Positions 8,562-16,765 are shown, counted from the stretch's first letter. The stretch: 47,352 nucleotides of DNA from Verrucomicrobiota bacterium (GCA_028343615.1 JAOLZA010000014.1:1-47352); one strand, 5' to 3'. Numbers and translations: made by a program. The notes: generated from the letters alone by a model not told the origin.

Positions 8562-9838
8562 GCACTTGCCTCCTTCGGATCAGTTTGTGTGGCGGCGGTT
8601 TTACCTTCCACGCGGCCGTAGTAACTGCCTTGCATTTCATAGCATCGTTGTTGTATTTCGGCGCGGTCTTGGAAGCCGGGCACTTCCCAGTAGCGGTCGG
8701 CCTCGATTGAAGCGATGTCGTAGCTGGATTGGCCGTCGAGGATCAGCTCGCTCATGATAACGCCGATGGCGGGGCTTTGCACGATGCCGTGGCCGGAGAA
8801 TCCGGTGCAATAAAAAAGGCCCTCATGGTCGGGGAGTTGGCCGCAGAAGGGGAGGCCGTCCGGCGTGAAGGTCATGATGCCAGTGGTAACGTGCATCGGC
8901 GTGCGCTCATTGAGCCATGGAAAACGTTGCTGCGCGGCGTGGATGAGCATTGCAAGATGGAGGTCGTCGCGCCGTGCTTTCATCGCGGACATATCAAAGT
9001 CAGGCGGCAACGTATTCATATCGAACTCAGGGCAGTCTTCGCCGTACATACCAACGAGCAGGCCTCCGTTTTCCGGTCGGCCATAAATACGATGGTGGCG
9101 GTTACGAAAACCGGGGCTGAGTCGGTCCACGGGATGGTCGGGGTGCGGTTGTGTGGTGAGGTAAACATGACCTAGCGCGGCGGTGGGCAACGTGGTGTCG
9201 GTAAGCCCGGCGACGAGATGTGACCACGGGCCGGCAGCATTCACGAGTATGGGTGCGTGGAATTCACCCTTGGGCGTTTGTACACCGTGCGCCTTTTTGC
9301 CGTCGAGTAGCATGCCGGTGACGGGGCAATTCGTCTCGTAACGTACGCCGTGGTCTCGGCCGACTTTATGATAAGCACTGGCTAGCTCGGCCGGTTGTAG
9401 ATGACCGTCGGTCGGGCACCAGCAGGCGGTTGTCAAATCGTCCGTGCGCATGTAGGGCATACGTTCGGCCAACTCGTTGATGGGTATTTCATTAATGTCG
9501 AAATTTATTGAGCGGCCCATCTCGATAAGGTCGGTCAGCTCCTGCGCGCGTTCGGGTGTCTCGGCCACGCGAACGGAGCCGGTCTGCACATAAATTTCCA
9601 CGCCCGCTTGGGCCTCGAGTTCCTTCACGATTTCCACGCCGTCCATAAGCATGCGCGTGTGCTCGGCAGTGCCGCGCAGTTGGCCGAGCAAACCGGCGGC
9701 GCGCCCGGTGGAGCCGTTGCCGATTTGCTCGCGCTCGAGCACCGTCACCGCCGCGCCGCGCCTGGCCAGTTGCATGGCGGTGGACAAGCCAGCCACGCCG
9801 CCCCCGATGATGATGATGTCAGATTTATTTTCGCTCAT
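8558..9838 (-). CDS. FAD-dependent amine dehydrogenase, DAO family (DMGDH/SARDH-like)
   Basis: This 426-residue protein begins with a Rossmann FAD motif (IIGGGVAGLSTA, about 10-21), the ribose-binding VLERE, and a DAO fold through to CTGFSGHGIVQSPAIG near the C terminus. The segment GSTGRAAGLLGQLR (about 42-55) and overall pattern look closest to dimethylglycine and sarcosine dehydrogenases, which donate electrons to ETF. In those enzymes the aligned segment is W-H-A-A-G or similar and its histidine carries covalent FAD; here Gly-Arg replaces Trp-His, so FAD is probably non-covalent. The folate-binding C-terminal domains of mammalian DMGDH are absent. The gene is coupled to etfB by a 4-bp overlap, strong support for ETF as acceptor. 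The substrate is inferred to be an amine linked to AEP catabolism (an N-alkyl aminophosphonate, AEP, or an amino acid such as alanine), but nothing in the sequence fixes it. Confidence 0.85.
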   Translation of the reverse strand: MSENKSDIIIIGGGVAGLSTAMQLARRGAAVTVLEREQIGNGSTGRAAGLLGQLRGTAEHTRMLMDGVEIVKELEAQAGVEIYVQTGSVRVAETPERAQELTDLIEMGRSINFDINEIPINELAERMPYMRTDDLTTACWCPTDGHLQPAELASAYHKVGRDHGVRYETNCPVTGMLLDGKKAHGVQTPKGEFHAPILVNAAGPWSHLVAGLTDTTLPTAALGHVYLTTQPHPDHPVDRLSPGFRNRHHRIYGRPENGGLLVGMYGEDCPEFDMNTLPPDFDMSAMKARRDDLHLAMLIHAAQQRFPWLNERTPMHVTTGIMTFTPDGLPFCGQLPDHEGLFYCTGFSGHGIVQSPAIGVIMSELILDGQSSYDIASIEADRYWEVPGFQDRAEIQQRCYEMQGSYYGRVEGKTAATQTDPKEASA

Positions 9839-9931
9839 TGGTTAATGTTCCAAACAATAATAAGTCTCGTAGTAATGTTGCGCGCCGCGAGGCAATCAAG
9901 TCGTTGAGTGACAAGATTCCGTTTGATTGGG
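9839..9931 (-). other. 93-bp gap inside the phn-etf run
   Basis: This is the only sizeable gap in the eight-gene run; the others are overlaps or at most 8 bp. On the minus strand it ends with GGAAC about 9 bp before the dehydrogenase ATG, a fair ribosome-binding site. I see no convincing -35/-10 pair and no strong terminator hairpin. An internal promoter or an mRNA processing site is possible but unproven. Confidence 0.4.
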
Positions 9932-11692
9932 TCATGCCGTTTTTTCGGTCACGGGCAGGGCATTCCATTTAGGCAACAGCAGCACCGCCGCGATGACCAG
10001 GGACACGCCCAGACCGGGGAAAATATAGTACCAAATGTCCGCGTCCTCGCTCAGCATTCCGCTGAGGATGCCCGGCAGGGTGACTCCCACGATGGCGCCG
10101 ATAGAGCCGAAGCCGTTAATCATGCCGGCCGCCGTGCCCGCGCCCTTGCGGGTGCCGAAATCCAACGCGGCCGTGCCGGCCACCAACGAATCGGGCATGT
10201 ATAAAAAGAAGCCGACGAAGAAAAAGGCCGAGCCAAGCGCCACTTTGGTTTCTGGCAGGGCATTGAACCCCAGCAGTACCACCGCGACCACCATGAGGCC
10301 AATGACCGCCACCGGCATCCGCCGTGCGCCAAACACCTTGTCCGACAAATAGCCGCCCAGCAAAACGCCCAACGGCCCGGCCAGTTCGAACAGGCTGCCG
10401 ATGATGCCCGATTCCGCCGCGCCGGTGCCAAGCTTTTCATTCACATACAGCGGCGACCAAAACAGGATGAGATAACGCGCCGGCTTGAGGAGCAGATACA
10501 CCGCCGACAACAATTGCACCATGCGGTTGCTCATCACTTGCCAGATGAGCGGCCACGTGCCTTCCTCGGCCTCTTCTTTTTGGGTGTCGCCGGTGAGCAC
10601 CGCGCGGGCCTCGCCCTTATATTCCTCAATGGCTGGCAGCCCGACATCCTGCGGTCGGTTGCGCTGCAGCCAAACAAATAAACCCCAAATACATAACAAC
10701 ACTGCAGCCGGTACCCAGAACGCATAGCGCCAGCCGAGCATGCCCCAGAGCGCTTGGGCGGTCTGTTGGTTGACTTTCTTTAATCGTTCCTCCACCGGCT
10801 TGGGCGAATCGCTGGTGACATCCCGGTTCTTTTTCTTTTCAATTTGTTTTTGCAGGTCTTCAACCCGTCGTTTCAAGGCGGCGTCCTTCGACTGTAGCGC
10901 GGCTTTCAAAGACTCATCAAAACGCGGCTCATTCAGCGCATGCAACCCCCGCAGCGCGGCGGCTCGGGCGTGGACATTTTGTTGCGCGTCCTGAAACAAT
11001 CCGGCCAACGCGTCCGCCGCTGCGGTTGGGGACAGCGTCGTTGCATGGGTAATGAGTAACTGACCGTGAATGACCTCAGCGGTTGCCACATCACGACCTT
11101 GGCTGGTGGCGACTTTTATTACCTCAGCTAGAACCGGCGGTTGCCCGGGCTGATATGCTGCCAGCCGATTTTGCCCCCCCCACTCGATGGCGAAACCGGC
11201 CAACGCCGAGGCGATGACGCCGCCCAGCGCGTAGTTCGTACACCAAAAACCCATCATCCGACCGCGTTCTTTTTGCGCGAAAAAGTTACCGATGTTTTTC
11301 GTCAAAGGCGCCCAACCAGTCGATTGGCAAACGCCTTGGAAACAAAACAGAATGCCCAGCATAATCACAAGCGACGACGCACCCATGAAAATTGCCGTCA
11401 GCACCGAGCCCATCATGCCGTACAGGATGACGCGCCGCGTGCCAAAGCGGTCACCGCACATGCCCCAGGCAAACTGCCCCGCCGCGTAGGCCGCCGCGTA
11501 ACTGAAATCCATCCACGACATGTCGCCCAAGCTCAGGCCCAGTACCTCCGGTCGCGCAAGATCCGCCTTGGCCACCGCGAAAGATTTGCGGGTGAGATAA
11601 AAGCCGGCATACGCGAGCCAAGTGATGAAGAAAATTCGCCAGCGCCAGTGTTTGTATAGCGCGTCCTGCTCGTTGTGAGAAAGGTCAGGCAT
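9932..11692 (-). CDS. OPA-family MFS transporter with large periplasmic insert
   Basis: This is a 586-residue major facilitator of the organophosphate:phosphate antiporter (GlpT/UhpT) type. The YLTRKSFAVAKADL block in helix 1 keeps the arginine (R35) that aligns with GlpT Arg45, and KPARYLILFWSPLY in helix 7 keeps the arginine (R406) that aligns with GlpT Arg269; both contact the phosphate group in GlpT. Family members are normally about 430-460 residues. The excess comes from about residues 172-318, between helix 5 (ALGGVIASALAGFAI) and helix 6 (YAFWVPAAVLLCIWGLF). From family topology this loop is periplasmic. The insert is rich in alanine, helical and charged, with a possible coiled coil (RRVEDLQKQIEKKKN). 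Position 8 bp after phnW suggests uptake of AEP or a related phosphonate, perhaps in exchange for phosphate released by PhnA; this is inference. Confidence 0.85.
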   Translation of the reverse strand: MPDLSHNEQDALYKHWRWRIFFITWLAYAGFYLTRKSFAVAKADLARPEVLGLSLGDMSWMDFSYAAAYAAGQFAWGMCGDRFGTRRVILYGMMGSVLTAIFMGASSLVIMLGILFCFQGVCQSTGWAPLTKNIGNFFAQKERGRMMGFWCTNYALGGVIASALAGFAIEWGGQNRLAAYQPGQPPVLAEVIKVATSQGRDVATAEVIHGQLLITHATTLSPTAAADALAGLFQDAQQNVHARAAALRGLHALNEPRFDESLKAALQSKDAALKRRVEDLQKQIEKKKNRDVTSDSPKPVEERLKKVNQQTAQALWGMLGWRYAFWVPAAVLLCIWGLFVWLQRNRPQDVGLPAIEEYKGEARAVLTGDTQKEEAEEGTWPLIWQVMSNRMVQLLSAVYLLLKPARYLILFWSPLYVNEKLGTGAAESGIIGSLFELAGPLGVLLGGYLSDKVFGARRMPVAVIGLMVVAVVLLGFNALPETKVALGSAFFFVGFFLYMPDSLVAGTAALDFGTRKGAGTAAGMINGFGSIGAIVGVTLPGILSGMLSEDADIWYYIFPGLGVSLVIAAVLLLPKWNALPVTEKTA

Positions 11693-11700
11693 GCGTAAGC

Positions 11701-12816
11701 TTAGGTAGGCTTGGGTGAAAGGGACAGATTCATTTCGCCGGCCACGGCGCGGATGGCGGTCAGCAGCGCATCGGTGTCAGCGGGAAACAAATGGCCGATG
11801 TGGCCGATACGGAAGCAGTTGGCCTTCGTCACTTTGCCGGGATAAATAACGAATCCTTTTTCGTTGAGGCGATTGTAAAATTCATCGAAATCAAAATCAT
11901 CCGTTGGATACAGAAACGAAGTGATGATGTGCCCCTGCAGATTTTCCGGCACGAATTCCGTGAATCCCATCGTGCGCATACCCGCCACGCACGCATCGTG
12001 ATTGGCGCGGTATCGCGCGGCGCGTGCGGCGATGCCGCCTTCGTCCGTCAGCTCACGCAACGCCTGCGCAAAAGCAAGTAGCGTGTGAGTCGGTGGTGTG
12101 AATCGAAATTGGCCGTTGCTCTCCAAGCCGTGCCATTGGGCGGTGAGGTCGAGGCTGATGGTGCGGGCGTGGCCTTCGGTGGCTTCAAGCAATTCGCGCC
12201 GACAAATTGCAAAGCCAAAACCAGGCACGCCCTGCACGCATTTGTTGGCGCTTGAAACAAGGAAATCAAGTTGGCTTCCGGCAAAGTCAAACTCCACCCC
12301 GCCAAATACACTCATCGAATCGACAAAATAAACGCAGCCGTGTTCCTTCGCCAACGCGCCAATCTTGGAGATGGGGTTCATAATGCCGGAAGTGGTTTCG
12401 CAATGAACGACCGCCACATGCGTGAACTCTTCTCCGCCCAGCGCGCCTTCGATGGCGGCGAGGTTCGGCAATTCATTTTCCGCGCTGCGAATGGCCTCGG
12501 CGGCAATGCCGTGATGCTCGATGATTTTTAGAATGCGTTCGCCGTAAGCGCCATTGATGATGACGAGCCATTTACCGTCGGGCGGCGTGATGGAGGAAAT
12601 GACCGACTCGATGGAAAACGTGCCGCTGCCCTGCATCAGCACCGCCTCCCAACCGTCGGCTTGCGAAACGCCGGCGAGTTGCAACAGGCTGTTGCGAAGG
12701 TCGCGAATAACGCGGATGAATTCCGTGTCGCGCGAGCCGAGGTCGCGGCTCATCGCGGCTTTCACCGTGCGACTGGTGGTCAACGGGCCGGGGGTGAAGA
12801 GGGGTTTGTCTACCAT
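11701..12816 (-). CDS. phnW: 2-aminoethylphosphonate--pyruvate transaminase
   Basis: The 371-residue protein matches PhnW, a class V PLP aminotransferase that converts AEP and pyruvate to phosphonoacetaldehyde and L-alanine. It starts with LFTPGPLTTS, has the MQGSGTFSIE block (about 61-70), HCETTSG (about 138-144), the PLP-pyridine aspartate in VDSMSVFGG (Asp about 166) and the Schiff-base lysine in SSANKCVQGVPGF (Lys about 192). Length is normal (about 360-370). The cytosolic product is the substrate of the dehydrogenase encoded just upstream, with which it overlaps by 7 bp. Related alanine:glyoxylate transaminases share the fold, but the NKC-x-QG-x-PGF motif and the phnY/phnA neighbours support PhnW. 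Confidence 0.93.
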   Translation of the reverse strand: MVDKPLFTPGPLTTSRTVKAAMSRDLGSRDTEFIRVIRDLRNSLLQLAGVSQADGWEAVLMQGSGTFSIESVISSITPPDGKWLVIINGAYGERILKIIEHHGIAAEAIRSAENELPNLAAIEGALGGEEFTHVAVVHCETTSGIMNPISKIGALAKEHGCVYFVDSMSVFGGVEFDFAGSQLDFLVSSANKCVQGVPGFGFAICRRELLEATEGHARTISLDLTAQWHGLESNGQFRFTPPTHTLLAFAQALRELTDEGGIAARAARYRANHDACVAGMRTMGFTEFVPENLQGHIITSFLYPTDDFDFDEFYNRLNEKGFVIYPGKVTKANCFRIGHIGHLFPADTDALLTAIRAVAGEMNLSLSPKPT

Positions 12817-14240
12817 GGCAGCGAAAATGTTTTCACATTGGTCATGTATTTCATGGATTCAATAACGCCTTCCTTGATGCCGAGGCCGGAATCCTTCACA
12901 CCGCCGAAGGGCGAGGACTCGATGCGATAACCGGGGACGGCGTTGATGTTCACGGTGCCGGTGCGAATGCCTTTCACGCAGGCGAGCATGGCGTCCATAT
13001 TGTTGGTCACAACGCCGCAGGAAAGTCCGAAAGCCGTGCCATTGGCAAACGCAATGGCGTCATCCAAATCACGTACGGAAATAATCGGCGCGAGTGGCCC
13101 GAAGGATTCCCGCACAACCATCTCCGCATCGCGCGGCACATCAGCGATGACGGTGGGCTCGAGCTGCGCGCCGTTGCGATTGCCGCCAGCCAACACACAC
13201 GCGCCGGAAGCCACGGCTTTTTCCACGCGCGACTCCAGCAATTTGGCGGTCGGTTCGTCGATGACCGTCCCTACGCGCGTGGCGTCATCGGCTGGGTCGT
13301 CACAGGGATACTCTGCCACCTTCGCCACAAATGCCTCGGTGAATTCGCCGAGCACAGCCTCGTGAATGAGCAGTCGTTTCACTGCCGTGCAGCGTTGGCC
13401 GGAATTACGAAAGCACCCCTCGGCGGCGAGTGTGACGGCGAGGTCGAGATCTGCGTCGTCAAGCACGATGAGCGGTGAGTTGCCGCCCAGTTCAAGGCAA
13501 AGTTTTTTGTAGCCCGCCGTGCGTGAAATCGTTTTTCCGATTGCCACGCTACCGGTGAAGCTTACCAGTTCCACGCGGTCATCGGCAATCAGCGGAGTGA
13601 CCACTTCATCCACCGATCCGACAATCGTACTGAGCATCGTTGGCGGCAAGCCCGCTTCGTATAGCAGTTCGGTGAAGCGCAGCGCGGTGAGTGGCGTTTT
13701 TTCCGAGGGCTTGAGAATCACAGGCGCGCCCGCCGCGATGGCCGGCGAAAGTTTGTGTGCCACTTGATTGAGCGGATGATTAAACGGCGTGATGGCCGCC
13801 ACCAACTTCAACGGCTCGCGGATCGTGAAAATTTTACGCGCCTGCCCTTGCGGTGAAATATCGCACGAAAAAATTTGCCCATCATCCCGCAGCGCCTCCA
13901 TCGCTGCGAACTGCAGCACATCCTGCGTCCGCCCCACCTCGTAACGCGTCTCGCGCATACACAAGCCCGTCTCGCAGCGGATAAGCTGCGCAAATTCCTC
14001 CGCGCGTTCACTTAGCAGCGTGCGTGCTTTGGTCAAAATTTCATGCCGCGCCCAGCGCGTCATTTCCACCGGCTGCGTGGCGGTCAACGCTCGCTCCAGC
14101 CCCGCGCCATCCACCTGCCGCACGCGCCCCGCCACCTCGCCGGTGTACGGATAAATTACATCGAGCAAATCTCCGCCCGCAGCTTCGCCGGCGATGTAGC
14201 TCGGCAGTTCCAGAATTTCAGTTTGTTTAGTTACGCTCAT
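12810..14240 (-). CDS. phnY: Phosphonoacetaldehyde dehydrogenase (ALDH family)
   Basis: This 476-residue aldehyde dehydrogenase has the family's catalytic residues: Asn in TPFNHPLN (about 154), Lys in ILKPSEKTPL (about 177), Glu in LELGGNSPLIV (about 250) and nucleophilic Cys in NSGQRCTAVKR (about 284). PhnY oxidises phosphonoacetaldehyde to phosphonoacetate with NAD+. The assignment from a generic ALDH to PhnY rests on the genomic position between phnA and phnW, which is the known PhnWYA arrangement, and on the GQRCT variant seen in this ALDH subgroup. The gene starts 2 bp after phnA ends. The step diverts carbon away from the alternative phosphonatase (PhnX) route, and no phnX is present in the window. 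Confidence 0.9.
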   Translation of the reverse strand: MSVTKQTEILELPSYIAGEAAGGDLLDVIYPYTGEVAGRVRQVDGAGLERALTATQPVEMTRWARHEILTKARTLLSERAEEFAQLIRCETGLCMRETRYEVGRTQDVLQFAAMEALRDDGQIFSCDISPQGQARKIFTIREPLKLVAAITPFNHPLNQVAHKLSPAIAAGAPVILKPSEKTPLTALRFTELLYEAGLPPTMLSTIVGSVDEVVTPLIADDRVELVSFTGSVAIGKTISRTAGYKKLCLELGGNSPLIVLDDADLDLAVTLAAEGCFRNSGQRCTAVKRLLIHEAVLGEFTEAFVAKVAEYPCDDPADDATRVGTVIDEPTAKLLESRVEKAVASGACVLAGGNRNGAQLEPTVIADVPRDAEMVVRESFGPLAPIISVRDLDDAIAFANGTAFGLSCGVVTNNMDAMLACVKGIRTGTVNINAVPGYRIESSPFGGVKDSGLGIKEGVIESMKYMTNVKTFSLPW

Positions 14241-14242
14241 AA

Positions 14243-15478
14243 TCAGAATCCATTACACACAAAATCAAACACATCAAAATTACGCGGGTCGTCCGCCGCT
14301 TTGGCGGTGTACTCGGTATTCAACGAGCCGGAGAAAATAAACGGAACCATCGTCTCAAACCGCCCGCCGTGCGAACGCAGTGGCCGGTCGAGCTTCGAAA
14401 GATCGTGATATTCTGGGCTACGGCCCAGCACGGTGTCCGCCGCGCTCATCACTATGAGGTCGCCAATTCGGTCAACGGGCAGTTCCAGCGCCTCCGCCGC
14501 GTCCACCTTTGTGAGCACTTCTGTCACGCCATCGAGTCCGCGCAGCCACTCACCAATTTCCTCCGCGCGGTTTGTTTCAGAGAGATGCACCGTCACGTAC
14601 GAGCCCAACGCGCCGTGGTGCACCACGTACGGATCGGTGATGGGACAAATCACTATGTGACCGTCTCCAAATTTTTCGCGCAACTCGTCCTCCACATAAA
14701 TCACGCGCGGCGTTCCATCGGCGTGGCACTTGGCATTCATCCCGTGGTCAGCGGTGATGCCCAACCGGCAGCCAAGATCCGCCAATCGGCCGAGTTGTTC
14801 ATCCATCGCCTCGTAAAATTCCAGCGCGCCCTCCTCTTCCGGCGCGTATTTATGCTGAATATAATCCGTCAAAGACAGGTACAGAAAATCCGCGCGGCCC
14901 GCTTCCACCAAAGCCGCGCCCGCGCGCAGCACATACACACTCGCCTCGCCACTATATATAGGAGGCGTATCGCCCGCCAACGCCTCCACGTCGCCAATGC
15001 CATGCGTTGCCTCGCGCGTCTCGGCGGCTTTCTCGGCGGAAAACGCCATGCCCGTCACGCCCTTATCGAAGAGTCCCGGCGACAGCAAATCGCGCAGCTT
15101 TTCTTTAGCCGTCACCATCGCCACCTTGCGCCCCGCGCGCGCGGCTTCGGCAAGGATGGTGTCGCACCGCAGGAAATCCGAGCTGTTCATCATTACCTCC
15201 TCGCCCGTGGCCGGGTCCAAAAAGAAATTCCCGCTCAACCCCGTCACCTCTGGCGGCGTACCCGTCACGATGGCCGCGTTGTTCACATTGGTAAACGAAG
15301 GCAATGCTCCGCGCGCCACCCCGCGCCACCCGTCCTTCAAAATCGCCGCCAACTGCGGCATTCGCCCTCGTGTCAGTGCTACATCCAGATACGCCTGTTC
15401 GCACCCATCCACACACACCACCGCCACTGGTCCTGAAGGCAGCCTATAGCTCCGTCCATTTATAGAAAAATCCGCCAT
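14243..15478 (-). CDS. phnA: Phosphonoacetate hydrolase
   Basis: The 411-residue protein is a PhnA of the alkaline phosphatase superfamily, splitting phosphonoacetate into acetate and phosphate. All two-zinc residues are visible in order: VCVDGCE (Asp 24), SFTNVNN (nucleophile Thr 63), SLTDYIQHK (Asp 205, His 209), ITADHGMN (Asp 244, His 245) and LRSHGG (His 370). Spacing agrees with characterised PhnA. I chose the ATG at 15478 because the protein then begins like known PhnA proteins, a few residues before N-G-R-S-Y-R-L. An in-frame ATG at 15535 would add 19 unmatched residues and run over the divergent promoter. It is the first gene of the run and so defines the operon start. There is no signal peptide, so it is cytosolic. 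It must not be confused with the misnamed zinc-ribbon phnA of E. coli. Confidence 0.95.
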   Translation of the reverse strand: MADFSINGRSYRLPSGPVAVVCVDGCEQAYLDVALTRGRMPQLAAILKDGWRGVARGALPSFTNVNNAAIVTGTPPEVTGLSGNFFLDPATGEEVMMNSSDFLRCDTILAEAARAGRKVAMVTAKEKLRDLLSPGLFDKGVTGMAFSAEKAAETREATHGIGDVEALAGDTPPIYSGEASVYVLRAGAALVEAGRADFLYLSLTDYIQHKYAPEEEGALEFYEAMDEQLGRLADLGCRLGITADHGMNAKCHADGTPRVIYVEDELREKFGDGHIVICPITDPYVVHHGALGSYVTVHLSETNRAEEIGEWLRGLDGVTEVLTKVDAAEALELPVDRIGDLIVMSAADTVLGRSPEYHDLSKLDRPLRSHGGRFETMVPFIFSGSLNTEYTAKAADDPRNFDVFDFVCNGF

Positions 15479-15526
15479 GTCAATACGCCCCACGGTGCTC
15501 TCGTCGCTCAAAATTCGCAATGAGCA

Positions 15527-15555
15527 TTTGCGCAATTATATTGATGTTTTGCGCA
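15527..15555. promoter_or_regulatory. Divergent promoter core with paired TTTGCGCA sites
   Basis: Two direct copies of TTTGCGCA lie at 15527-15534 and 15548-15555, 21 bp apart start to start, which is two helical turns and the spacing of AraC-type half-sites. Between them, TATAAT on the minus strand (15540-15535) makes a good -10 for phnA, with no recognisable -35. The distal copy falls where the -35 would be, and the proximal copy is near the expected start of transcription. TTCGCAA at 15513-15519 may be a weaker third site. I infer these are binding sites of the adjacent regulator. Confidence 0.5.
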
Positions 15556-15570
15556 GGAACGATTTACTGG

Positions 15571-16737
15571 ATGGGCATGGCGGGAAAACAGAAAAAGCGG
15601 CGTCGGGTGGCGTTGTTGGTGCAGACGACGAGTGAGTGGCATCGGCAATTATTGCGGGGCGTGGCGGATTATGCGCGTGAAAACGGGCCGTGGGACTTTC
15701 ACATCGAACCACGCGGACTGTTGGAGACGATGCAGTTGCCAAAGGGTTGGCGGGGCGATGGGGTTATTCTGCGGCTGGTTGACCCCGCGCAGGAACGGGC
15801 TATTCGCCGCCACGGTTTGCCGGCGGTGAATGTGTCGTGGCAGGGAGAACACAGCCGCGCCATCCCACGTGTTTCCTCTGATGAATCGGCATGTGCGCGG
15901 TTGGCGGCGAGCCATTTTGTTGAGAAAGGGTTTCGCTCGTTCGCTTACGTGGGGCCGGTGGGGCAGCCGCGATACGCGGATGTGCTTGGCGCGGAGTTTG
16001 CGATCGCTACGCGCGCGGCGGGTTTTGAGTGCGTCACGTTTTCCGGCAAATCGAGGGAGCATCGTCAGCCCTTGCATCAGCAGCGCCAACGGCTGGTCGA
16101 CTGGCTGTACGGCTTGCGGCACCCAACGGCACTGTTGGTTTGGAATGGCGAGGTGGGGCGCGAAGTCATCGCCGCGTGCAGTGCGAACGGGCTGCACGTA
16201 CCGGACGACTTGGCGGTGCTATGCGCCGAGCACGATTCGGTGATGAATTCCTTGGCTCCCGTTCCGATGTCAAACATCGACCAATCGCCGCTGCGCGTGG
16301 GCCGCGAGGCGGCGGCGTTATTAGATCGGCTGATGTCCGGCCGTCGCGCGCCGGCTCGGCCCATTCACGTGCCGCCGGTGGGCGTTGTGCAGCGGCAATC
16401 TACTGACACAGCCGCGGTGGACGATTCTCTCGTGGCCAATGCACTCCGCCACATTCGGGCCCATGCGCACGAGCCGTTGAAGGTGAGTGATTTGCAAAAG
16501 GCACTGTTCGTATCGCGCCGATCGTTGGAGCATCGGTTCACCCAAGCCCTTGGCCGCACGCCCGCCGTTGAGATACGCCGTGCGCGGCTGGAACACGTTC
16601 GGCGATTGCTCATCGAAACTGATCTTCCTCTCGCCGTCATAGCCGAGCGCACGGGCTATCAACATTTGGAAGTGATGGTGCGCGCGTTCCAACGGCAATT
16701 CGGTTTGCCGCCGGGGCGCTTTCGGCGGGAACGATAA
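15571..16737 (+). CDS. XylR-type transcriptional regulator (LacI-like sensor + AraC HTH)
   Basis: The protein is about 388 residues from the ATG at 15571. Residues about 10-270 resemble the periplasmic-binding-protein sensor of LacI/XylR regulators (VALLVQTTSEWHRQLLRGV, then RVSSDESACARLAASHFVEKGFRSFAYVG, and VLCAEHDSVMNSLAPVPMSNID). The last roughly 100 residues are an AraC-type double helix-turn-helix (LFVSRRSLEHRFTQALGRTPAVEIRR, then IAERTGYQHLEVMVRAFQRQFG). E. coli XylR binds xylose with this layout. PVC genomes hold many such regulators for diverse ligands. Divergent transcription from phnA points to control of the phn-etf run, with a phosphonate or amine as possible inducer (inferred). 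AGGAAC lies about 10 bp before this ATG; starts at 15520, 15544 or 15577 are also in frame. Confidence 0.85.
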   Translation: MGMAGKQKKRRRVALLVQTTSEWHRQLLRGVADYARENGPWDFHIEPRGLLETMQLPKGWRGDGVILRLVDPAQERAIRRHGLPAVNVSWQGEHSRAIPRVSSDESACARLAASHFVEKGFRSFAYVGPVGQPRYADVLGAEFAIATRAAGFECVTFSGKSREHRQPLHQQRQRLVDWLYGLRHPTALLVWNGEVGREVIAACSANGLHVPDDLAVLCAEHDSVMNSLAPVPMSNIDQSPLRVGREAAALLDRLMSGRRAPARPIHVPPVGVVQRQSTDTAAVDDSLVANALRHIRAHAHEPLKVSDLQKALFVSRRSLEHRFTQALGRTPAVEIRRARLEHVRRLLIETDLPLAVIAERTGYQHLEVMVRAFQRQFGLPPGRFRRER

Positions 16738-16765
16738 TGGGGAGTTTATGAACACATATTTTTCT

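Noticed and set aside
4874-9838. FixABCX-type electron-bifurcating ETF system
   Set aside because: There is no FixC-like or FixX ferredoxin-like gene; the partners are a DMGDH-like dehydrogenase and an EtfD-type protein, which fit a simple ETF to quinone path.
5330-9907. Long open frames on the plus strand opposite etfD, etfA, etfB and the dehydrogenase
   Set aside because: They have low-complexity, arginine/alanine-rich translations with no motifs and lie fully inside strongly supported genes on the other strand.
14243-15478. Sulfatase or nucleotide pyrophosphatase for this alkaline phosphatase-superfamily protein
   Set aside because: The D-T-D-H-D-H-H spacing and the phnY/phnW neighbours fit phosphonoacetate hydrolase; there is no CxPxR motif and no signal peptide.
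15479-15535. A 19-residue longer PhnA starting at 15535
   Set aside because: The extension does not match PhnA and would cover the divergent promoter and operator-like repeats.
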